From Porphyromonadaceae bacterium W3.11 (GTDB taxonomy: Bacteria; Bacteroidota; Bacteroidia; Bacteroidales; Porphyromonadaceae): 64,000 bases of DNA. Positions 9,296-17,777 of the stretch are shown in pieces. The stretch is from positions 168,647 through 232,646 of the forward strand of contig JAUISX010000006.1 in assembly GCA_030434245.1 (NCBI GenBank), written 5' to 3'. The notes below the pieces were generated by a model. It worked only from the letters and a program-made list of their open reading frames with translations, made no database searches and was not told where the DNA came from. Positions within the stretch are counted from its first letter, which is position 1. Each line of letters begins with the position of its first letter. Both the position numbers and the translations under genes were made by a program.

Positions 9296-10753
9296 TTATT
9301 CATCTAACTTATTTACTACCTTTAATTCAGGATACTCCTTCTCAACATATTGGTACATAAATGACAGAGCAGCCTCTCTTTCATTTGGAATGATGCCATC
9401 AAGTATCGCATCCTTGATGACCTCTTTGATCAGCCCTACTTCTCGACGAGGTTTGAGATCATAAATATGCATAATATCATTACCTGATATGGGAGGTTGG
9501 AAGTTCCTAACCTTGTCTTTTTCTTCAATCTCTACCAGCTTCTCACGAACCACTTGGAAGTTATTAAGGTACTTCCGTACTTTATTTGGGTTCTTTGATG
9601 TCAAGTCAGACTCACATAGTGTCATCAAACTATCGATGTCGTCCCCTGCCTCAAATAAGAGACGACGGATAGCCGAGTCTGTAACCCCCTCATCGGCTAG
9701 CTGGGCAGGACGCATGTGTAGCTTAATAAGCTTCTCTATTAGGTGCATACGATCATCCAAGGGTAGCTTTATCCTCTTGAATATTTTTTTGATCATCTTA
9801 TAACCTACATAGTCATGATTATGAAAGCTCCATCCAGCTCCGGAGGTAAATCGCTTTGTTCTCGGCTTGCCTATGTCATGAAATAGGGCTGCTAGCCTTA
9901 TAGAGGTGTCGTCAGTCCTTTTTGCAGCATTATCTACAACCAATATAGAGTGATAAAAATTATTCTTATGCCCAATCCCTTCCTTAGTTTCGGCTCCTTT
10001 CAGAGCAGATATCTCTGGGAGGTATTGTTCCATAAGTCCACACTCTTCCATCAGACCTAATCCAATTGAAGGTCTAGGGCTATCAATTATTTTAATGAAC
10101 TCTGTAGTGATACGTTCTATAGAGACAATAGGTGGATTCAGTCTATCAGCATTACGTCTGATCGAATCTTTTATCTCATCAGGGATCGTGAATTGGAGTT
10201 GGGATGCGAAGCGGACAGCCCTCATCATTCTTAGGGGGTCATCCGAGAACGTGGTGTCTGGATCCAGTGGAGTCCTAATCACTCCCCACTTAAGGTCATT
10301 AGCCCCATCAAAAGGATCATTAAGAGTTCCCTTATTAGGACCATTAAGTGTGATGGATAAAGCATTAATCGTAAAGTCTCTTCTGGCTTCGTCCTCCTCA
10401 AAGGTAGCCTCCTCTACTATCGGTTTACGGCTATCAGCTCTATAGCTTTCCTTTCTAGCACCTACAAATTCCAGCTCCAGATTCTTATACTTTACTTGGG
10501 CGGTTCCAAAGGACTTGAATACCACGAGCTTTGCTCTCTTCCCAAGACGTATAGCCACCTCTTTAGCCACTTTTATCCCACTGCCATTGGTGACGAAATC
10601 ATAGTCCGTCGTTGCACGCCTTAAAATTAAATCTCGTACCGTTCCTCCAATGACTCTTAGCTCCTGTCCAGCTGCATCTGCAGCTTCCTCAAGAAGTAAA
10701 AGCAATTCTGAACCTAACTTTATCTCTAACTCAGTATATATATTATCTATCAA
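9296..10753 (-). CDS. cca: CCA tRNA nucleotidyltransferase / poly(A) polymerase family with HD domain
   Basis: A 485-residue class II nucleotidyltransferase. The polymerase head has GGTVRDLIL (residues 37-45), TDYDFV just after it, and RRDFTINALS (about 124-133), which bind metal and NTP. An HD domain follows (LAALFHDIGKPRTK, near residue 290). This layout is that of bacterial enzymes annotated as CCA-adding proteins; discrimination from poly(A) polymerase is not possible by eye, but a lone copy with HD domain in Bacteroidota usually adds or repairs CCA on tRNAs. It begins 18 bp after the GT2 gene. Confidence 0.88.
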   Translation of the reverse strand: MIDNIYTELEIKLGSELLLLLEEAADAAGQELRVIGGTVRDLILRRATTDYDFVTNGSGIKVAKEVAIRLGKRAKLVVFKSFGTAQVKYKNLELEFVGARKESYRADSRKPIVEEATFEEDEARRDFTINALSITLNGPNKGTLNDPFDGANDLKWGVIRTPLDPDTTFSDDPLRMMRAVRFASQLQFTIPDEIKDSIRRNADRLNPPIVSIERITTEFIKIIDSPRPSIGLGLMEECGLMEQYLPEISALKGAETKEGIGHKNNFYHSILVVDNAAKRTDDTSIRLAALFHDIGKPRTKRFTSGAGWSFHNHDYVGYKMIKKIFKRIKLPLDDRMHLIEKLIKLHMRPAQLADEGVTDSAIRRLLFEAGDDIDSLMTLCESDLTSKNPNKVRKYLNNFQVVREKLVEIEEKDKVRNFQPPISGNDIMHIYDLKPRREVGLIKEVIKDAILDGIIPNEREAALSFMYQYVEKEYPELKVVNKLDE

Positions 10754-10771
10754 AACTATCTATCTTGCCTG

Positions 10772-11737
10772 TTAATCATTCCCCTCCATGTTCTTAGTCT
10801 CTGCGATGATGTACTCAGGTCGTTTCTTCACTTCGTCAAAAACCACACCCACGTATTTGCTTAGCACCCCAATGGTGATGAGTTGGATACCGCCGAAGAA
10901 AATAATCACTATCATGATAGATGACCATCCACTCTCAGGGTAAGTAAATCCAAAGATCTTTCCTAAAATAACCCAAAGGGCTAGTAATAAACCTATTAGT
11001 ACGGATATGAATCCCAGTTTTATGGCTAATTTGAGTGGCTTATATGAAAAGTATTGAATAGCGTCAGTCGCTAACCTCATCATTTTACTTAAGCTATATT
11101 TTGTTTCCCCCGCTGCTCGCTCCTTTCTATGGTAGTAATATGGAGCTTGAGGAAATCCCATCCAGCTGATGATCCCTCTAATGTATTTATTATGTTCAGG
11201 TAAGTTCCTAAAGGCATCTAATACCTTTTTGTTCATGATCCTAAAGTCGCCGGCATCTAATGGTAGAGGTCGCTCAGTCATCGAATTCAGAAAACGATAA
11301 AAGAGTTTTGCTGTCCATTTCTTAAAGAGAGTCTCCCCATCTCTTTCCTCTCTCACCCCATAAACGACAGCATGTCCTTCATTCTTCATCATTCTGAACA
11401 TCCCCGGGATTTCCTCAGGTGGATCCTGTAGATCGGCATCAATGACAGCCGCATAATCACTGTAGCACATCCTCATACCAGCAGTTAAGGCGGCTTGGTG
11501 TCCAAAGTTTCGGCTGAAGTGAATAACCTGTACCGTAGGGTCCTTGGCTGCTATCTCATTTAGAATCTCAGTAGTCCTATCATGACTGCCATCATTAATA
11601 AAAGTTATCTGGCCCATGATGTTATCCTCTTCTTCCATAGAGTCCAGCATTTTCCTAACTCTTGGATAGGTTAGGGGAAGAACCTCCTCTTCATTATAGC
11701 AAGGAATAATAATGGTTAAGCTCTGGGGGGTATTCAT
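10772..11737 (-). CDS. GT2 polyprenyl-phosphate glycosyltransferase (GtrB/DPM1-like)
   Basis: A 321-residue family 2 glycosyltransferase: TIIIPCYNEEEVLP at residues 8-21, the DxD-type site IDADLQDPPEEIP (about 98-110), FSRNFGHQAALTAG, and the acceptor region AGDFRIMNKK. Two membrane helices near residues 232-252 and 265-290 anchor it. Such enzymes move a hexose to undecaprenyl phosphate at the cytoplasmic face. The preceding gene encodes a GtrA-type membrane protein overlapping by 4 bp, the classic GtrAB pair in which GtrA is thought to flip the lipid-linked sugar. The sugar cannot be told from sequence. Confidence 0.88.
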   Translation of the reverse strand: MNTPQSLTIIIPCYNEEEVLPLTYPRVRKMLDSMEEEDNIMGQITFINDGSHDRTTEILNEIAAKDPTVQVIHFSRNFGHQAALTAGMRMCYSDYAAVIDADLQDPPEEIPGMFRMMKNEGHAVVYGVREERDGETLFKKWTAKLFYRFLNSMTERPLPLDAGDFRIMNKKVLDAFRNLPEHNKYIRGIISWMGFPQAPYYYHRKERAAGETKYSLSKMMRLATDAIQYFSYKPLKLAIKLGFISVLIGLLLALWVILGKIFGFTYPESGWSSIMIVIIFFGGIQLITIGVLSKYVGVVFDEVKKRPEYIIAETKNMEGND

Positions 11738-12138
11738 TTCTTGAAGGTGACAAACTTATTAAGAATAAAATTAGAAATATTAAAGACCAGCATCGCTACT
11801 AATTGACTCCAGATAGCTGGAATAGTAGTATAGGTTAATAATAGATGAAGCGTTAGCAGGTTAGCCAAATAACAAGGAATCCAAACTGCCATGAAAATAA
11901 AGAATTTTCTCCATGACGCTTCAGAGTCAAAGGTCCATTTACTATTCATCAAAAAGCTATTGAGCAATCCTGCAATATATCCAGCTATATTACTGATACC
12001 AGGAGATACGTCCAGCATTTCCTGTAGCACATATATTACAATGAAGGTGATGAGGGTATTGACTACCCCTACCAAACCATACTTGATCAATTGCTTAAGC
12101 AAATTATGTGTTCTATTTCCACTCATATCTTTACGCAT
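11734..12138 (-). CDS. GtrA-family membrane protein
   Basis: A 134-residue protein with four predicted membrane helices (about 16-36, 42-62, 76-98, 105-126) and the family motifs KYGLVGVVNTLITF at the first helix and GYIAGLLNSFLMNSKWTF. GtrA proteins are proposed flippases for undecaprenyl-phosphate sugars used in O-antigen or cell-wall glycosylation. It is the first gene of the six-gene minus-strand unit gtrA-GT2-cca-yfhO-birA-mnmD. A possible -7 box TATCTTTG lies just upstream on the minus strand (12145-12152) with no good -33 partner. Confidence 0.87.
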   Translation of the reverse strand: MRKDMSGNRTHNLLKQLIKYGLVGVVNTLITFIVIYVLQEMLDVSPGISNIAGYIAGLLNSFLMNSKWTFDSEASWRKFFIFMAVWIPCYLANLLTLHLLLTYTTIPAIWSQLVAMLVFNISNFILNKFVTFKK

Positions 12139-12440
12139 TAATCACAAAGATAACCAACAATAACCAAATTTTGGCTATTTCATGCAGAAAACTCAGGCGT
12201 AAGGTGCTCTAATGTATTGAAGAAGGACTATATATTCTTATTTATTAAGTTTATGATGGCTCTGTATATCCCACTTTTTTCAAGAATAGCATACCGGTAC
12301 AATATTTAGAAAGTAACGGTAGAATGGTTTAAAGGTATCTACGGAATATTTTGGAGGATAATTAATCGTATCAGTTTGTTGAGCAACTCACCAATGATTT
12401 AAACATTTGATAAACTCATCTATATCATCTCGGTAGACAT
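12139..12440. other. Spacer between gtrA and the FeoB-associated gene
   Basis: About 300 AT-rich bases. Apart from the weak -7 box for gtrA at 12145-12152 I see no coding frame, repeat or clear hairpin. Confidence 0.5.
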
Positions 12441-12608
12441 TTACTTTTGCTCTTTACTACTACCGCAGTCTTGATTCATACTACAGCCACTACATGAAGA
12501 GCATCCTTGATCCTTCTGCTGAAATAATCGGATGATATGGCGTATCATGTAAAAGAGAACTACTAAGAGTATTACGCCTACTATTATGTATTGTACCAAG
12601 TTATCCAT
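12441..12608 (-). CDS. FeoB-associated Cys-rich membrane peptide, 55 aa
   Basis: A small gene directly after feoB on the minus strand. The peptide begins MDNLVQYIIVGVILLVVLFY, a single membrane helix (about residues 6-22), then a basic stretch (RHIIRLFQQK), then a cysteine cluster CSSCSGCSMNQDC (residues 36-48) with four Cys, and ends SSKEQK. This is the layout of the FeoB-associated Cys-rich membrane protein family (PF12669). The Cys cluster could handle iron near the FeoB exit; the exact role is not known. It starts 6 bp after the feoB stop, so the two are cotranscribed. Confidence 0.88.
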   Translation of the reverse strand: MDNLVQYIIVGVILLVVLFYMIRHIIRLFQQKDQGCSSCSGCSMNQDCGSSKEQK

Positions 12609-12614
12609 TTTTCT

Positions 12615-15131
12615 TTAGATGATTAAGTTTCCCACTTGGGTTATGATAAAGCTCATTACCCAGGCTAGTGTGATCGTATAAAGTGCTATAAATAGAGACC
12701 ATTTATAGCTGCCCGACTCTTTACCAATGACTATGACCGTACTGATGCATGGAAAATAAACCAATACAAAGACTAAGAACGATATAGCCACTACAGGTGT
12801 AAATATAGGGTCCCCATTGGGGTATTTCGCTCCCATGATTTTGTCTTTCAAGCCTACATCCGTTTGGCTATCTCCTGTGTATAATACCCCCATGGTACTC
12901 ACAACGACCTCCTTCGCTGCAATCCCTGTAATCAGAGAAACGCTCATTTTCCAATCAAAGCCCAATGGTTGAAAGCCTGGCTGTAGGGTATGTCCTATGC
13001 GGCCAATATATGAATACTCCTGCTGTATCATATTCTGTTGCTGTTCATAAGGAAGTGCCATAAATGCTTTCGCTTCCTCAGTAGTATTTTCAGCAATATG
13101 TTTTTCAAAGAGTTCTTCTTGCTTAGCTTCGTCCAATGAGCTGACCTGTGGGAAGTACCCTAGAGCCCATATAATAATAGAGGCAAAAAGGATGACAGAT
13201 GCCATCTTCTGAAGATATTGCTTTGCCCTTTGCCACATATGCAATAGCACACTGATGACAGTCGGTATCCGATAGGGTGGAAGCTCCATTACAAAGGGGC
13301 TATCCTCTTCAGTAAAAACAAACCTTTTGAATAGCAGTGCACTAAATATAGCTACGGTAATCCCTAGGAAGTACAATGCGAAAAGCACCAATCCTGCTTG
13401 TTTTGGAAAGAAGGCTCCTGCCAAGAGTAGATAGACTGGAAGCTTAGCACTACAGCTCATAAATGGTATCACCATCATGGTGATGAGTCGATTATTACGA
13501 TTCTCAATGGTACGGGTCGCCATTACGGCAGGGACATTACATCCAAAGCCCATAATCATCGGGATGAATGACCGCCCATGTAGCCCAATGAGGTGCATGA
13601 GTCTATCCATTATGAACGCAGCACGTGCCATGTAGCCAGTATCTTCGATGATGGCTAGACATAAATAAAGGATTACGATGTTAGGTAAGAAGACCAATAC
13701 CCCTCCGACTCCAGCAATAATACCATCGACGAGTAGGTCCTTTAGTGGACCATCACTCATCAGATCACCTACAATATTCCCTATCCATGCCACCCCACTT
13801 TCGATCCAATCCATAGGATAGGCACCTAGTGTGAAGGTGAGCTGGAAAGCAAGGTACATGATCGCAATAAAGATGGGGAACCCCCATACTTTGTGAGTCA
13901 ATATGTGGTCAATCTTTTTGTTCCTGTCATTTATTTGAGAGTAGTCTGAGGTATATGTCTCCTGAAGAGCTCCTCGAACGAATCCATATTTACCATTCGT
14001 AATGTCCGTCTGGATATCCTTATCAGTTACCTTCTCATACTCATTGATAGCATACTTGGCACGAGTGAAGAAAAAGGCTGCCTTTTCCGATTCACTTCTA
14101 AGGGCCTCTTCCACCACCTTATCTCTCTCTAAAAGCTTTATCGCGATAAAGCGAGGTCGGATATTCCTGAAGTTTTCTGGGATCAGTTGGCTATTATCTT
14201 TGATCCCATCGCTCACGAAGTTTATAGCATTCTCTAACTCTTCACGATAACGTACATCAATAATCCTCCTGACATTAGAGCGATTTTCGTACAACTTGAT
14301 GATTTGAGAGAAGATCGCTTTGAGTCCTTGTCCCGTCCTACCTACAGTAGGCGTCATAGGCACACCGATTAACTTACTGAGAGCTGGGATATTGAGTGTA
14401 CTGCCATTCTCTTGTAGATCATCCCACATATTTAGGGCTATAACCATCGGAATGTTAGTCTCCATGAGCTGAGTCGTCATGTACATATTCCTCTCTAGAT
14501 TGGTACTATCCACCACATTGAGAATGACGTCAGGACGGTTCTCTCCGAGTAGCTGCTGGAGGATGAACTTCTCCTCTGGACTATAGGAGGAGATGGAGTA
14601 TGCACCAGGAAGATCCATTAGGTCGAACGTGAATCCATCTTGTGAGTATGAAGCGGTTTTCACGCCCACCGTTACGCCACTATAGTTTCCCACGTGCTCA
14701 TTAGCACCACTAGCAGCATTGAAGAGAGAGGTCTTCCCTGAATTTGGATTCCCTACAAATGCCACTTTTATTCTCTTGGAGTCCGTATTATCCACGAGTT
14801 CAGGGAAAATCTCACTCTCACTACTCATTATCTCGTACCTTGTGTCCCTAGTCTTAGAGTTGTGAGTAAGACGTTCGACCTCAATATCAGCCGCTTCACT
14901 TCTCCTTAAGGTTATATCGTAGTTAAGGATTCTGTACTCTACGGGGTCTTTGAGGGGTGCATTCTTGACGACAAGAATATCCTCACCTTCAATAAATCCC
15001 ATCTCCATAAGTCGCTTCCTGAAAGCTCCTTTTGTGTGAAGTTCAACAATCCTTGCCCTTTCTCCTGTATGTAAATCGGAAAGCCTCATTTCTGCTTTTC
15101 TCCTATTAATATTTTCAACATTTTTTCGCAA
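12615..15131 (-). CDS. feoB: Ferrous iron transporter, FeoA-FeoB fusion
   Basis: Imports Fe(II) across the inner membrane. Residues ~15-90 are a FeoA (SH3-like) domain (MRLSDLHTGERARIVEL, GFIEGEDILVVKNAPL). The FeoB GTPase follows: G1 GNPNSGKT at 127-134, switch region NYSGVTVGVKTA, G3 DLPG, G4 NMWD. The C-terminal part has Gate motifs and many membrane helices, for example the segments around GFGCNVPAVMATR and AAKEVVVSTMG. 838 residues equals FeoA plus FeoB. Fusion of the two is known in Bacteroidota including Porphyromonas. Met15 is an alternative start at the edge of the FeoA domain. Upstream lie a -7 box and an inverted repeat that may be an operator. Confidence 0.95.
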   Translation of the reverse strand: MRKNVENINRRKAEMRLSDLHTGERARIVELHTKGAFRKRLMEMGFIEGEDILVVKNAPLKDPVEYRILNYDITLRRSEAADIEVERLTHNSKTRDTRYEIMSSESEIFPELVDNTDSKRIKVAFVGNPNSGKTSLFNAASGANEHVGNYSGVTVGVKTASYSQDGFTFDLMDLPGAYSISSYSPEEKFILQQLLGENRPDVILNVVDSTNLERNMYMTTQLMETNIPMVIALNMWDDLQENGSTLNIPALSKLIGVPMTPTVGRTGQGLKAIFSQIIKLYENRSNVRRIIDVRYREELENAINFVSDGIKDNSQLIPENFRNIRPRFIAIKLLERDKVVEEALRSESEKAAFFFTRAKYAINEYEKVTDKDIQTDITNGKYGFVRGALQETYTSDYSQINDRNKKIDHILTHKVWGFPIFIAIMYLAFQLTFTLGAYPMDWIESGVAWIGNIVGDLMSDGPLKDLLVDGIIAGVGGVLVFLPNIVILYLCLAIIEDTGYMARAAFIMDRLMHLIGLHGRSFIPMIMGFGCNVPAVMATRTIENRNNRLITMMVIPFMSCSAKLPVYLLLAGAFFPKQAGLVLFALYFLGITVAIFSALLFKRFVFTEEDSPFVMELPPYRIPTVISVLLHMWQRAKQYLQKMASVILFASIIIWALGYFPQVSSLDEAKQEELFEKHIAENTTEEAKAFMALPYEQQQNMIQQEYSYIGRIGHTLQPGFQPLGFDWKMSVSLITGIAAKEVVVSTMGVLYTGDSQTDVGLKDKIMGAKYPNGDPIFTPVVAISFLVFVLVYFPCISTVIVIGKESGSYKWSLFIALYTITLAWVMSFIITQVGNLII

Positions 15132-15135
15132 TAAG

Positions 15136-15143
15136 CAAAGATA
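15136..15143 (-). promoter_or_regulatory. Possible -7 box for feoAB
   Basis: On the minus strand this reads TATCTTTG, matching the Bacteroidota -7 consensus TAnnTTTG, only 5 bp before the first possible feoB ATG. That makes a leader very short for Met1 and favours initiation at Met15. No good TTTG is seen 19-20 nt upstream; the spot is occupied by an inverted repeat. Confidence 0.45.
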
Positions 15144-15164
15144 CCTCCTATCGTGGTTTAAGAC

Positions 15165-15182
15165 ATACCTATATTTAGGTAT
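15165..15182. promoter_or_regulatory. Inverted repeat upstream of feoAB, candidate operator
   Basis: ATACCTA-TATT-TAGGTAT, a perfect 7-4-7 inverted repeat, 34 bp upstream of the feoB start codon and at the expected -33 position relative to the -7 box at 15136-15143. Placement suits a repressor site. The sequence is not a textbook Fur box; the regulator is unknown. Confidence 0.4.
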
Positions 15183-15409
15183 TTGTGTTCATTTCATCGT
15201 AACATTAAGGTCTTTTATTAGTGGATTACTAAAATTTAGTGTAATAGAGTAGGTGACATGAGGTGATATTAACTGGCTAAATGAAGTAGTGAGCAGTGAG
15301 GTTAGTGCTATCGATGTAGAGTAACCTTTTTCTATCAAATATTTGCATAACGAATAGGTACCAAAATGTTAGTGACCCGTTAAGAAAAGGGGGCATTTTA
15401 GGGGCTAAT

Positions 15410-15495
15410 AATCTTACTATAGGAAAAATTTCTCCTTCTCATATCAAAAAAATATTTTTCATATGAGAAGCGTTTCTCTTTTATATAACTAAAAT
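15410..15495 (+). repeat. Dispersed 86-bp intergenic element, copy A
   Basis: Aligns without gaps to 34218-34303 (about 75 of 86 bases the same) and to the reverse complement of 55257-55342. It contains CTATAGGAAA, CTTCTCATAT and CATATGAGAAG, the last two forming an imperfect inverted repeat around an A/T-only centre. It sits in the spacer between feoAB and dxs. Confidence 0.85.
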
Positions 15496-15799
15496 ATCCA
15501 CCTCCAATAGTCCCGAATATAAGTCCTGTGAGTGACATTTTGATACTTTCTGTTAGCCTCTTTATATCAGTGCTTTAGGATCTATCTTTTGTCTAATTAT
15601 AGAGAGTGTTATGACTGTATGACCTAAAATGCTTACAAGAGTGTATTGTGTGATAGTGGACTTCTTCGTTACGCATTATTTTACTTATAAGTCTTTCTCT
15701 AATATGAAGGCTGAGCTGCTAGGTATATCTTCATAACTTTTGCAATTTGATGACATGACACTATAAATGCTCTAGATGGGATATTACTCAAGAAATCGC

Positions 15800-15807
15800 T
15801 ACCTTTG
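15800..15807 (+). promoter_or_regulatory. Likely -7 box for dxs
   Basis: TACCTTTG followed by C matches the Bacteroidota -7 element TAnnTTTG; it is 48 bp before the dxs ATG. No good TTTG lies 19-20 nt upstream, so only the -7 element is supported. Confidence 0.45.
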
Positions 15808-15855
15808 CACACGTATGAATAGTAGTAGCTATTTGGCGAGAAGCTTAGGTAGAAC

Positions 15856-17754
15856 ATGATAAAGAATTTTGATCTTCTTGATAATATAAATAGTCCATCT
15901 GACCTTAAGAAGCTATCTGTAGAGCAGCTTCCACAGCTATGTGATGAGATACGCGAATTTATGCTGCAGGTGCTGAGTGATGTGCCTGGGCATTTAGGAG
16001 CTAATTTGGGCGTAGTGGAACTGACTGTAGCTCTTCACTATGTCTTTGATTTGCCTCATGATCAGATCGTTTGGGATGTTGGTCATCAGGCTTATATCCA
16101 CAAGATTTTGACCGGTAGGAAGGGCGATTTTGCCACACTTCGTCAATGGGGCGGAATTAGTGGCTTCACGCACCCATTTGAGAGCAAGTATGATGCCTTT
16201 GTGGCTGGACATGCCTCTAATTCGATATCAGCAGCTCTAGGTATATCTGTTGCTAACCAGATGAGTGGCAAGGATAATAATGTGATAGCGGTTATTGGAG
16301 ATGGTGCGATGACGGGGGGGCTAGCATTCGAGGGGCTTAATAATGCCTCTTCGCAGCCTAATAACTTACTTATTATCCTGAACGACAATCATATCTCTAT
16401 TGATCCAAGTACTGGGGGACTAAGCAAATACCTCGTGAAGATAATCACGAGTAAGGAGTACAATGATCTGCGACATAAAGGGTACAAGGGACTGAAGAAG
16501 ATGAAAATCATCAATGAACGCAGACGAAATAATTTACTCCGATTTAATAATAGTCTTAAGGCCCTAATTAATGACGAGACGAATCTTTTCGAAGGCTTCA
16601 GTATTCGCTATTTTGGGCCTATCGATGGGCATAATGTAGAGTCCTTAATAGAGCGTCTGGAGATCATTAAGCACTTCAAGGGGCCTAAGCTCCTTCATGT
16701 CAAGACTACGAAGGGTAAAGGATATAAACCAGCTGAAGATAGTGCTGTATTATGGCATGCTCCTGGTAAATTTGATGTGAATACGGGAGAGAGAATCACC
16801 ATCAAAGAGGTCCCAGATAAGCCCCTGAAGTATCAAGAGATCTTCGGGCAAACCTTACTAGAGTTAGCGGAGAAGGATGAGAGAATTGTAGGGATTACAC
16901 CAGCTATGGTGAGTGGTAGTTCCTTCGGATATATGCAGGAGAAATATCCAGAGAGGGTCTTTGATGTGGGTATAGCTGAGGCTCATGCTGTTACCTTTTC
17001 TGCTGGGCTTGCCATGAATGGTATGATTCCGTTCTGTAATATTTATTCTAGCTTTTTGCAACGAGGCTATGATCAGGTTATTCACGATGTCGCGATGCAA
17101 AAAGCACCTATTATCCTGTGTCTGGATAGATCAGGATTGGTCGGTGAGGATGGGGCTACTCATCAGGGAGCTTATGATATTGCTTACCTGAGGACTATTC
17201 CGAACCTGAAAATTATGTCCCCTATCAACGAACGTGAGCTCAGGCAGATGATGTACACCGCCTATATGCATCACGAGGAGGGTCCATTTGTGATTCGCTT
17301 CCCGAGAGGGCTAGGATCTTGCCCTCAGTGGCATGTGCCATTTAGTGAGATAGACTTAGGCAAGTCTGAAATGCTCAAAGTAGGGGATGACCTTATCTTC
17401 GTCTCTTATGGATCCGTCGGTTACACGGTTGGCAAAGCCATTGATAAATTAGTACTGAAGGGTTATAATCCAGGACATCTTAACCTCAGGTTTGTGAAGC
17501 CTTTGGATACGGAAGCTCTGGACGAAATAGCACAGCGATATAAGTATATTATTACTGTGGAGGATGGATCACTTGCGGGTGGAGTCGGAAGTGCATTGCT
17601 GGAATATTATAGTGACCAAGGAAAGCATATCGACATAACTAGGATTGGAATCCCAGATGCTTTTATTAAACATGGTCGGGTAGAGATACAGCATGCCTAT
17701 GTAGGATTAGATGTTGATTCAATAGCAAATAAAGCTATAGAACTTTTGAAATAG
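15856..17754 (+). CDS. dxs: 1-deoxy-D-xylulose-5-phosphate synthase
   Basis: Thiamine-dependent enzyme joining pyruvate and glyceraldehyde 3-phosphate, first step of the MEP isoprenoid path that also feeds UppS. His46 (PGHLGANLG) and GHQAY (76-80) shape the active site; the thiamine diphosphate site is GDGAMTGG at 148-155 with LNDN following. The second domain has the catalytic Glu region FDVGIAEAHAVTFSAGLA, and DRSGLVGEDGATHQG is a hallmark of DXS against transketolase. 632 residues is normal. It is first of an apparent unit with trkA, trkH and pdxH (23 bp to trkA). Confidence 0.95.
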   Translation: MIKNFDLLDNINSPSDLKKLSVEQLPQLCDEIREFMLQVLSDVPGHLGANLGVVELTVALHYVFDLPHDQIVWDVGHQAYIHKILTGRKGDFATLRQWGGISGFTHPFESKYDAFVAGHASNSISAALGISVANQMSGKDNNVIAVIGDGAMTGGLAFEGLNNASSQPNNLLIILNDNHISIDPSTGGLSKYLVKIITSKEYNDLRHKGYKGLKKMKIINERRRNNLLRFNNSLKALINDETNLFEGFSIRYFGPIDGHNVESLIERLEIIKHFKGPKLLHVKTTKGKGYKPAEDSAVLWHAPGKFDVNTGERITIKEVPDKPLKYQEIFGQTLLELAEKDERIVGITPAMVSGSSFGYMQEKYPERVFDVGIAEAHAVTFSAGLAMNGMIPFCNIYSSFLQRGYDQVIHDVAMQKAPIILCLDRSGLVGEDGATHQGAYDIAYLRTIPNLKIMSPINERELRQMMYTAYMHHEEGPFVIRFPRGLGSCPQWHVPFSEIDLGKSEMLKVGDDLIFVSYGSVGYTVGKAIDKLVLKGYNPGHLNLRFVKPLDTEALDEIAQRYKYIITVEDGSLAGGVGSALLEYYSDQGKHIDITRIGIPDAFIKHGRVEIQHAYVGLDVDSIANKAIELLK

Positions 17755-17777
17755 ATCAAACACACATTAAGTAGGAT

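Larger units (their letters stand above)
15132..15855. other. 724-bp divergent spacer between feoAB and dxs
   Basis: AT-rich, no convincing coding frame. It holds the feoAB -7 box and inverted repeat at its left end, copy A of a dispersed 86-bp element (15410-15495), and a -7 box for dxs near the right end. The remainder shows nothing I can assign. Confidence 0.6.
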
